Assembly: GCA_009784445.1 (NCBI GenBank)
Contig: WRBQ01000004.1
Span: forward strand, 47,421-111,420
Reading direction: 5' to 3'
Source: Oscillospiraceae bacterium
GTDB taxonomy: Bacteria > Bacillota > Clostridia > Oscillospirales > Acutalibacteraceae
Length of the DNA: 64,000 bases
Position numbers and translations under genes: made by a program. Shown piece after piece: positions 56,591 through 64,000 of the stretch. The notes beneath the pieces were generated by a model, which made no database searches, was not told where the DNA came from, and saw nothing but the letters and a program-made list of their open reading frames with translations. Position 1 is the stretch's first letter, and every line of letters starts with the position of its first letter.

Positions 56591-56699
56591 ACCTTATTAT
56601 AACAGCTTTTCCGGCGCATTGTCAAGGGAAATTATGAACAGCGCAAAAGAGTTTGCGGTTTCGTCATGGTTGGTTAATAATCGCGCGGCGAAGTTTTGC

Positions 56700-56728
56700 T
56701 TGCAATTGCGAAAAAAATTTGTTATAAT
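56700..56728 (+). promoter_or_regulatory. Sigma-A promoter
   Basis: TTGCAA-17-TATAAT. Confidence 0.65.
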
Positions 56729-56759
56729 GGTATCTGTAGTATTATATCAAGGGGGTGGC

Positions 56760-57413
56760 ATGCTGAAATTCACACGCAAGCAGTGGATGCTGGCGGGCCT
56801 TGTTGGGTTGTTGGTTATCAATCAACTCTCCTTGTTGTTCACGCGCAGTTACGCGCTAACGTTTTGGAACATTTTCGGCTTGGCCTCCGTATTAATTCAT
56901 GCAGCGTTTTATCTCAAGCTGTTGCTGCCCTTCCCTGCGCTGTCGCACCGCAAGTGGCTGAGTATTTTGTTGAGCATTTCACTTGTCAGCGCGTTAACGC
57001 TTTCCGTCAGTTGGCGTGTTGAAGCATTCCCTTCGCTGGCCATAGATTACGCTGCGAATGACTTGCTTTTCGTGCAGGCTGGTTTTCTCACCGCTTCCCT
57101 GTGGGCACTGCTGACCCTCACCGTGTTGAGTGCCTATTTTTGGCTGTTCATTGGAGCCATTCGCAGAAAAACCACCCACAAAATTGCGACAGTCATGGCG
57201 TTTATTGGTTTCGCTTTATTTGTCCTTGATATTCCGGCTATTGCCCTCACACCCTTGATTTATCCCGATTTTCAGATGCCGCGACTCATTTGGGTGATTA
57301 TCCCGACAGTGCAAGCACTCATCTTCGCCATTGTGCTGCTCAAACACCCCGTGTTGCGCTTCCCCATTCTTGCGCCCGAACCCACGCCTGAAGAAGACGA
57401 GGTGCCCGCATGA
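56760..57413 (+). CDS. Multi-pass membrane protein, paralog of the N-terminal part of the next ORF
   Basis: MLKFTRKQWMLAGLVGLL ... VLLKHPVLRFPIL. Confidence 0.8.
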   Translation: MLKFTRKQWMLAGLVGLLVINQLSLLFTRSYALTFWNIFGLASVLIHAAFYLKLLLPFPALSHRKWLSILLSISLVSALTLSVSWRVEAFPSLAIDYAANDLLFVQAGFLTASLWALLTLTVLSAYFWLFIGAIRRKTTHKIATVMAFIGFALFVLDIPAIALTPLIYPDFQMPRLIWVIIPTVQALIFAIVLLKHPVLRFPILAPEPTPEEDEVPA

Positions 57414-59116
57414 AATTCACACGCAAGCAGTGGGTGCTGGCGGGTCTGGCTTTGCTTGCACTTTCCTACACCCTAGCAGGCATGATAACTTCCCTTGATG
57501 CATTCGCGTTCACTATGCTTAACGCACTTCGCTGGATAAACGGACTGGTATACATTGCAGTTTGCTTGAAGTTTTTGCTGCCAGCATGGAAACCACACCG
57601 CCTTTGGCTAGGTATTTTACTCGGCCTACACATGTTGTTTATTTTGCTTGTCCTCGTTGTGGCATTTGTCCGATACGGCTACGGCCATGAACTTTGGCTC
57701 TTTTTGTTTGACTTTATCGTATTTAACCCATTCTTTTGGCTGCTCATTGGCGTGCTGCGCAACCAACGCACACATCGGCTCACCACTTACCTCATTTTTA
57801 TCAGCATTGTTTTTCGCATCATAAACATCCCACTGCAAATCGTGTTGCATGCACAAGACTACGAATGGTATCAAAGGCTATATTCATTTTACACGTCTAA
57901 CCCCGAATCATTCCCCGCACCCGTTGCGCCCGTTCATCCCATTTCTGTATTCACTATATTAGAAATCATCGCGCTGATTGCATTATTTATTGTCCTGCTC
58001 AAACACCCCGTGCTCAAGTTTCCCATTCTATCCAAGGAGAATACCTATCGCATGCAAATTTCAATCAAAGAGTACAACGGCCCATACAAAAAAAGACCCG
58101 ACCCCAATAACTTGGGCTTCGGCAATTATTTCACCGACCACATGTTCATCATGAACTACGCCGACGGCAAGGGCTGGCACAATCCGCGCATCGAGCCCTA
58201 TGCTCCCTTCCAACTCGACCCCGCCGCCATGTGCCTGCACTACGGCCAAGAGGTCTTCGAGGGCATGAAGGCCTACCACGGCAGCGACAAAAAAGTGCGG
58301 CTATTCCGCCCGCTCGAGAACATCCGGCGGCTCAACGCATCCAGCGATCGTCTGTGCATTCCCCTGTTAGACGAAGACTTCACGCTGCACGCCATTGAAG
58401 AATTGGTGCAGCTGGATCGTGACTGGATCCCCACCACAGACGGCACCTCGCTGTACATCCGCCCATTCATCATCGCCGCCGACCCCTTCTTGGGCGTGCG
58501 CCCAGCCAGTGAGTACATCTTCGCCGTGATTCTCAGCCCCGTGGGTGCATATTACCCCGAGGGCCTCGCGCCAGTGAAAATCTTCGTGGAAAAAGACCAC
58601 GTGCGTGCAGTGCGCGGCGGCACAGGCGCTGCCAAAGCCGGCGGGAACTACGCCGCCACGCTTAAGGCGCAGCAAATGGCCAAAGCTAGCGGCTGCGCAC
58701 AGGTGATGTGGCTGGACGGCATTGAGCGCAAGTACATCGAAGAAGTGGGTACGTCTAACGCGTTTTTTGTCATCGGCGATGAAGTGATTACCCCCGCGCT
58801 GTCGGGCAGCATTTTGCCGGGCATCACGCGCAAAAGCTGCATTGAGCTGCTGCGCGCCAATGGCCACGCTGTGGTTGAGCGCGCCATCACACTCGAAGAA
58901 GTGCTTGCCGCCACCCGCTCGGGCAACTTGAAAGAAGCCTTCGCCACCGGCACCGCCGCCGTGATTTCCCCCATGGGCACGCTGCTATGCGACGACGAGG
59001 AAATCATCATCAACCGCAACGAAACCGGCGAAATCGCCCAGTGGCTGTATAACGAGCTAACCGGCATTCAATGGGGCCGTGTGAAAGACAACTTTGACTG
59101 GACGAAGGTGATTTAA
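57410..59116 (+). CDS. ilvE: Membrane domain in frame with branched-chain aminotransferase; IlvE start likely at 58052
   Basis: MKFTRKQWVLAGLALLAL ... VLLKHPVLKFPILSKENTYRMQISIKEYNGPYKKRPDPNNLGFGNYFTDHMF; BCAT motifs GQEVFEGMKAY, GNYAATLKAQQMAKASG, EEVGTSNAFFV; AAGGAGAATACCTATCGC ATG at 58052. Confidence 0.9.
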   Translation: MKFTRKQWVLAGLALLALSYTLAGMITSLDAFAFTMLNALRWINGLVYIAVCLKFLLPAWKPHRLWLGILLGLHMLFILLVLVVAFVRYGYGHELWLFLFDFIVFNPFFWLLIGVLRNQRTHRLTTYLIFISIVFRIINIPLQIVLHAQDYEWYQRLYSFYTSNPESFPAPVAPVHPISVFTILEIIALIALFIVLLKHPVLKFPILSKENTYRMQISIKEYNGPYKKRPDPNNLGFGNYFTDHMFIMNYADGKGWHNPRIEPYAPFQLDPAAMCLHYGQEVFEGMKAYHGSDKKVRLFRPLENIRRLNASSDRLCIPLLDEDFTLHAIEELVQLDRDWIPTTDGTSLYIRPFIIAADPFLGVRPASEYIFAVILSPVGAYYPEGLAPVKIFVEKDHVRAVRGGTGAAKAGGNYAATLKAQQMAKASGCAQVMWLDGIERKYIEEVGTSNAFFVIGDEVITPALSGSILPGITRKSCIELLRANGHAVVERAITLEEVLAATRSGNLKEAFATGTAAVISPMGTLLCDDEEIIINRNETGEIAQWLYNELTGIQWGRVKDNFDWTKVI

Positions 59117-59928
59117 TGCTCACCAACAATGCAGAGCTTCAGCGCTACGGCAGCTCTTCTATACCAACTCTCAACGCCTTTACGCTTAAATGGGTCGCCA
59201 TCATCGGCATGGTATGCAACCACATTTCCATCGCATTTGATGGCCTCATCCCCCTGTGGATTGATATCCCCCTGTTTGCCGTTGGCGGGCTGACCTTTCC
59301 CATCATGGCCTACTTCGCCGTGCAGGGCTATCGCCACACCCGCAGCTTGGAAAACTACACCGGCCGTTTGGCCCTGTTCGGCGCAATTGCCATTCCCTTT
59401 CACGCGCTGGTGTTTGGCAGCTGGGGACTCAACATCATGTTCACCATCATCGTTGGCCTGCTTTGCCTGTGGCTACACGACAAAATGATCAACAAGCGTT
59501 TGCAGTGGCAGTTTTGGCTGATATTCGCGGGCATTTGTGGGGTCATAACTTGGTTGCCCTTGCACGTTGACTGGTCTGCCATTGGCGTGATTGTGCTTGT
59601 GCTGGCGCATGTCATCCCGCACGAAACCGCACGCCGTGTGGTGCCGCCATTGGTGGCAGCTGGCGCTTGGCTACTGCCCAGCGCAACGGCTGCGCTAAGT
59701 GGCGACTTCTCTTCAATTTCCATCTTCAGCGTTGTGTTTTCGCTAGGCAGCGTGCTTGCTGCGGGGCTGTTGTATGGCTACAACGGCCAGCGCGGCCCCC
59801 GCATGAAGTGGACGTTTTACATCGCTTATCCCGCGCATTTGGCCGCCATTGGTTTGGCTGCCTTGGCACTTGGACTCACCCATTTCCCACCGCCACCGAA
59901 TATCCACGCCTTCTTCCCTTGGTTGTGA
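59116..59928 (+). CDS. TraX family membrane protein, copy 1
   Basis: LNAFTLKWVAIIGMVCNHISIAF...AVGGLTFPIMAYFAVQGYRHTRSLENYTGRLALFGAIAIPFH. Confidence 0.88.
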   Translation: MLTNNAELQRYGSSSIPTLNAFTLKWVAIIGMVCNHISIAFDGLIPLWIDIPLFAVGGLTFPIMAYFAVQGYRHTRSLENYTGRLALFGAIAIPFHALVFGSWGLNIMFTIIVGLLCLWLHDKMINKRLQWQFWLIFAGICGVITWLPLHVDWSAIGVIVLVLAHVIPHETARRVVPPLVAAGAWLLPSATAALSGDFSSISIFSVVFSLGSVLAAGLLYGYNGQRGPRMKWTFYIAYPAHLAAIGLAALALGLTHFPPPPNIHAFFPWL

Positions 59929-59947
59929 CGCATAAAAGGAGACGCCC

Positions 59948-60712
59948 ATGCCAAAGCTCAACGCCTTCCAGCTCAAATGGATTGCCATTGTTGGCATGGT
60001 GCTTAACCACATGGTACTCGGTTGGTGGGATATCATCCCCACATGGCTGGCTGTTCCGATGTATGCCGCAGGCGGGCTAACCTTCCCCATCATGGCCTAC
60101 TTCGTGGTGGAGGGATACCGCCACACCCGCTCATTGGGCAAATACATGCTTCGCCTTGCGCTGTTTGGATTAATTGCCCTGCCGTTTCACTTTTTGGTGT
60201 TCGGCGCGTTGATGCTCAACATCCTGTTCACCATTGTGGTCAGCCTGTTCTGCCTGTGGTTGTATGACAAACTCGCGCACAAGCGCTGGTTATTCTGGCT
60301 GCTGTTTGCGGGCATTTGCGTCCTCACGGCGTTTCCCCTGTCTTTTGACTGGGCAATCATCGGCCCCATTGTGGTGATGATGACCCAAATCATCAAGGAC
60401 GAACAACGCCGCCGCACCTGGCCTGCCATTACCGCTGGCGCAGTGTTCTTGTTCTCGTCACTGGGCATGCTGAAGATGAGCCTCGTGGCCGAACTCGACG
60501 CAATCACCCAAGCCGACAGCACCATGATGTGGGTATCTTCCACGTTCATGCTCGGCTGCTTGGCTGCCGCCCTGCTGCTGCGCCACTATAACGGCCAGCG
60601 CGGTCCCTGCATGAAGTGGGCGTTCTACATCGCCTACCCCGTGCACTTGGCCGCCATCGCTTTGCTGGCGCTTGCATTCGGCCTCACCCAACTGCCGGAT
60701 ATTTTTGCTTAA
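59948..60712 (+). CDS. TraX family membrane protein, copy 2
   Basis: LNAFQLKWIAIVGMVLNHMVLGWW...AAGGLTFPIMAYFVVEGYRHTRSLGKY. Confidence 0.88.
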   Translation: MPKLNAFQLKWIAIVGMVLNHMVLGWWDIIPTWLAVPMYAAGGLTFPIMAYFVVEGYRHTRSLGKYMLRLALFGLIALPFHFLVFGALMLNILFTIVVSLFCLWLYDKLAHKRWLFWLLFAGICVLTAFPLSFDWAIIGPIVVMMTQIIKDEQRRRTWPAITAGAVFLFSSLGMLKMSLVAELDAITQADSTMMWVSSTFMLGCLAAALLLRHYNGQRGPCMKWAFYIAYPVHLAAIALLALAFGLTQLPDIFA

Positions 60713-60739
60713 TTTAAACCAATATAAAGGAGAACCCCA

Positions 60740-61519
60740 ATGCCAAAACTCAACGCCTTTCAACTCAAGTGGATTGCCATCATCGGCATGATCCTCAACC
60801 ACATCGTCATCGGCCTGTGGAGCGACAGCTTCCCCACATGGCTGGCCATTCCCCTGTATGCCGCCGGTGGGCTGACTTTCCCCATCATGGCCTACTTCGT
60901 CGTCGAAGGCTACAAACACACCCGCTCACTCGGCAAATACATCGGTCGGCTTGCTATTTTCGGTCTCATCGCCATTCCCTTCCACATGTTGACCATGGGT
61001 GCGCTCATGCTCAACATCATGTTCACCATCATCGTTGGCCTGTTCTGCCTGCGGCTGTATGACAAGCTGGCCAAAATGCGTTGGTTGTTTTGGATTTTGT
61101 TCGTCATCATCACGATTCTCACCATGCTGCCCATTCCCTTTGACTGGCCAATTATCGGTGTTATCGTGGTCATCCTCACCTATGCAATCAAGAACGAGAA
61201 AGCACGCCGCGTGGTGCCTAGCGTTGTGGCCGGTGCATTCATTTTGCTCAGCTCGCTGTCCAGCGTATGGACGCTGAACAACCCCGAATTTGCAGGTGTC
61301 GTGCTGTATGGTATGGACCTGCGACTGGCTTGGGTATCCATGACATTCTTCGTTGGCTGCGTTGCCGCTGCAATTTTGCTGCATGGCTACAACGGCGACC
61401 GCGGCAAACGTATGAGATGGACTTTCTATGTCATCTATCCCGTGCATCTAGCCGTCATTGGTCTCACTGCACTGGCACTTGGCCTAGTCACTCTGGCGCA
61501 ATTTGGAATCAACATATAA
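60740..61519 (+). CDS. TraX family membrane protein, copy 3
   Basis: LNAFQLKWIAIIGMILNHIVIGLW...AAGGLTFPIMAYFVVEGYKHTRSLGKY. Confidence 0.88.
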   Translation: MPKLNAFQLKWIAIIGMILNHIVIGLWSDSFPTWLAIPLYAAGGLTFPIMAYFVVEGYKHTRSLGKYIGRLAIFGLIAIPFHMLTMGALMLNIMFTIIVGLFCLRLYDKLAKMRWLFWILFVIITILTMLPIPFDWPIIGVIVVILTYAIKNEKARRVVPSVVAGAFILLSSLSSVWTLNNPEFAGVVLYGMDLRLAWVSMTFFVGCVAAAILLHGYNGDRGKRMRWTFYVIYPVHLAVIGLTALALGLVTLAQFGINI

Positions 61520-61535
61520 AGGAACTTTATCTATC

Positions 61536-64000
61536 ATGGAAAAACACGAATTAATCCGCGAAGAACACGACATGCTCAAGTTTTGGGCCGAAAACGATTG
61601 CTTTGGCAAGCTGCGCACGCAAGCCGCCGGCAGGCCGATGTTCCGCTTTCTCGATGGCCCCATCACCGCCAACAACCCCATGGGTGTGCACCACGCCCGT
61701 GGCCGCAGCCTCAAAGACATTTACGTGCGCTACAAATTCCTGCAAGGGCACGATTGCCGCGCCCAAAACGGTTTTGACGCACAGGGTCTGTGGGTAGAAG
61801 TCGGCGTGGAAAAAGAGCTGGGCTTCGCAAGCAAGCGCGACATCGAGGCCTATGGGCTAGACAAATTCACCAATGCCTGCAAAGATCGCGTGGCGAAATT
61901 CGCCGATGTCATCACCGAGCAAAGCAAGCGCTTGGGCATGTGGATGGACTGGGGCAACGACTACTTCACCCACACGGATGAAAACATCGAAGGCATTTGG
62001 CATTTCCTCAAAAAATGCCACACCAGCGGCTGGCTGCGGCAAGAGTACAAACCCATGCCCTGGTGCCCCCGCTGCGGCACCAGCCTCAGCGAGCACGAAA
62101 TGACCGGCTCGTATAAACTCATGACGCACGACAGCGTGTTCTTTCAACTGCCGGTGCATGGCCGCGACTTCAACATCCTCGTGTGGACAACCACGCCCTG
62201 GACACTTTCATCAAACGTAGCTTTAGCGGTTAACCCCGACATTGACTATGCGCTGGTGAAGCTGCATTCGCAAGAAAAGCCCATCGTCCTCGCCAAGCAA
62301 GCCATCAAGCTGCTGGGCGACGACAAAGCCGAAGTCCTAGATATGTTCAAGGGCAGCAGCCTCGTTGGGCTGACTTTTGAAACCTGCTTTGAGGAACTGC
62401 CCAAGCTGCAGTTCGAGCATCGCATTGTTGCTTGGGATGACGTGAGTGCAGAAGACGGCACCGGCGTGGTACACATCGCGCCCGGCTGCGGCGCCGAGGA
62501 CTTCGAGCTCGGCCTGCGTGAAAACCTGCCGCAAGTCATGCCCGTGGACGACGAAGGCATTTTCCTAGAGGGCTTTGGCTTCTACACCGGCAAAAACAGC
62601 GAAACCGTTGCCCCCGAAGTCTTCGCCGAGCTGGAGCGTCGCGGCAAGCTCTATAAAGTCTTGCCCTTTGAGCACAACTACCCCATTTGCTGGCGCTGCA
62701 AAACTCCGGTCATCTTTCGATTAGTTCCTGCGTGGTATATCGCAACAACGGAGCTCAAGCCGCGCCTGCTGGCCGCTACCAAGAAAGTCAAGTGGGAACC
62801 CGAATCCGCAGGCCGCCGCATGGAAGACTGGATCACCAACATGGGCGACTGGAACATCAGCCGCAAGCGTTACTATGGCCTGCCGCTGCCGTTTTACCCC
62901 TGCGATTGCGGGCACCTCACGGTCATCGGCAGCAAAGCCGAGCTTGGCGCAGACGTTGAATTACACCGCCCGTGGATTGACGACATCACCGTCACCTGCG
63001 CCCAATGCGGCAAGCAGGTGCAGCGCATTAGCGACACCGGCGACGTTTGGCTAGACGCCGGCATCGTGCCATTCAGCACCATGGGCTACTTCACAGATAA
63101 AGAAGCTTGGCGCAAAAACTTCCCCGCCGAATGGGTCAGCGAAATGAACGAGCAAGTGCGCCTGTGGTTCTACTCCATGCTGTTCATGTCCGTTGTGCTG
63201 GAAGATTGCCCGCCCTATGAGCGCGTCATGTGCTACGCCATGGTGGCCAAAGAGGACGGCAGCAAGTTCAGCAAAACCGGCACCATGATCCAGTTCGACG
63301 ACGCCGCCGAGGAAATCGGCAGCGACAGTTTGCGCTATCTCTTTGCAGGCACACCCAACGCCAACGACGTGCGCTTTGGCTTTGCCATGGGCGACGAAGC
63401 CCGCCGCAAGCTGCTGGGTTTCCGCAACATCTACACCTTCTTTGACACCTACTATCAAATCGACAAACCCAACTTGGCTGGCTGGCAGCCCAACGAACTC
63501 AATGCGCTTGACAGCTGGCTGCTGCTGCGCACGAATGCCTTCATCTCGTCCGCAACCAAGCTCATGGACGACTACAAAGCCTACGTGCTGGTGAAAGAAT
63601 TCGAGGACTTTGTCGATGACGTCAGCAACTGGTATGTTCGCCTGAACCGCCGCCGCTTTTGGAAAGCCGGTGACGAAGCAGACAAGCGCAATGCTTACGG
63701 CTGCCTGTATTTCGCGCTGAAAAGCGCCTGCCAAGTCATGGCGCCCATCATCCCCTTTGGCACCGAGGCCATCTGGCAAAAGCTTGTGCGCGCTGTTGAG
63801 CCCGATGCCGCGCTGTCCATTCACCTGTCAACTTGGCCAACACCCATTGCAGGCATCGACAACAATGGCCTGTTAGAGCAAACCGCGATTGCACGTGAGG
63901 TGATTGCGACAGCACTTCGCTTAAGAAACGAACAAAACCTCAAGGTGCGCCAGCCGCTGCAAACGCTGTTCATCGCCTGCGACGAAACAGCCAAAACTGC
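61536..64000 (+). CDS. ileS: Isoleucyl-tRNA synthetase, 3'-truncated by the window edge (absent from the supplied ORF track)
   Basis: MEKHELIREEHDMLKFWAENDCFGKLR...LDGPITANNPMGVHHARGRSLKD, FDAQGLWVEVGVEKELG, WTTTPWTLSSNVALAV, AKEDGSKFSKTGT. Confidence 0.93.
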   Translation, partial: MEKHELIREEHDMLKFWAENDCFGKLRTQAAGRPMFRFLDGPITANNPMGVHHARGRSLKDIYVRYKFLQGHDCRAQNGFDAQGLWVEVGVEKELGFASKRDIEAYGLDKFTNACKDRVAKFADVITEQSKRLGMWMDWGNDYFTHTDENIEGIWHFLKKCHTSGWLRQEYKPMPWCPRCGTSLSEHEMTGSYKLMTHDSVFFQLPVHGRDFNILVWTTTPWTLSSNVALAVNPDIDYALVKLHSQEKPIVLAKQAIKLLGDDKAEVLDMFKGSSLVGLTFETCFEELPKLQFEHRIVAWDDVSAEDGTGVVHIAPGCGAEDFELGLRENLPQVMPVDDEGIFLEGFGFYTGKNSETVAPEVFAELERRGKLYKVLPFEHNYPICWRCKTPVIFRLVPAWYIATTELKPRLLAATKKVKWEPESAGRRMEDWITNMGDWNISRKRYYGLPLPFYPCDCGHLTVIGSKAELGADVELHRPWIDDITVTCAQCGKQVQRISDTGDVWLDAGIVPFSTMGYFTDKEAWRKNFPAEWVSEMNEQVRLWFYSMLFMSVVLEDCPPYERVMCYAMVAKEDGSKFSKTGTMIQFDDAAEEIGSDSLRYLFAGTPNANDVRFGFAMGDEARRKLLGFRNIYTFFDTYYQIDKPNLAGWQPNELNALDSWLLLRTNAFISSATKLMDDYKAYVLVKEFEDFVDDVSNWYVRLNRRRFWKAGDEADKRNAYGCLYFALKSACQVMAPIIPFGTEAIWQKLVRAVEPDAALSIHLSTWPTPIAGIDNNGLLEQTAIAREVIATALRLRNEQNLKVRQPLQTLFIACDETAKT

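Noticed and set aside
57440-58050. Assembly error joining two genes before ilvE
   Set aside because: Cannot be excluded, but the frame is clean and the paralogous N-part aligns to its expected end, so kept as a finding.
61500-61535. T-box riboswitch in front of ileS
   Set aside because: Only 16 nt separate the last TraX gene from the ileS start; no room for a T-box and no GGTGG-type motif.

Overview
The window is a chromosomal segment of a Firmicutes/Clostridia-type endospore former. Evidence for that assignment: an AbrB-like regulator, a GerA/SpoVAF-type germination protein, the nusA-infB operon order, and sigma-A promoters with 17-bp spacers. Most of it is housekeeping: shikimate kinase, phoH, ybeY, tsaD, thiN, recG, ssrA (tmRNA), rsmA, rimP-nusA-ylxR-ylxQ-infB-rbfA-nrnA-truB, ilvE and partial ileS. 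The points most worth following up are: (1) an intact antisense block of phage head and DNA-packaging genes (terminase, portal, protease, capsid, connectors) with no integrase, lysis, tape-measure or replication genes, carrying a dispersed palindromic repeat on each side of the capsid gene; (2) a cluster of a split transketolase, a class III aminotransferase and a serine hydrolase bracketed by two SCP2-like paralogs; (3) two structured small-peptide loci resembling holin-like type I toxins; (4) several in-frame gene joins: LMW-phosphatase-RimI, membrane domain-IlvE, a short conserved leader domain-membrane protein, and a repeat-encoded lipoprotein N-terminus; (5) three tandem TraX-like genes; (6) a PRK06851-like protein whose P-loops look lost. 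All family calls come from reading the translations by eye; no searches were run.
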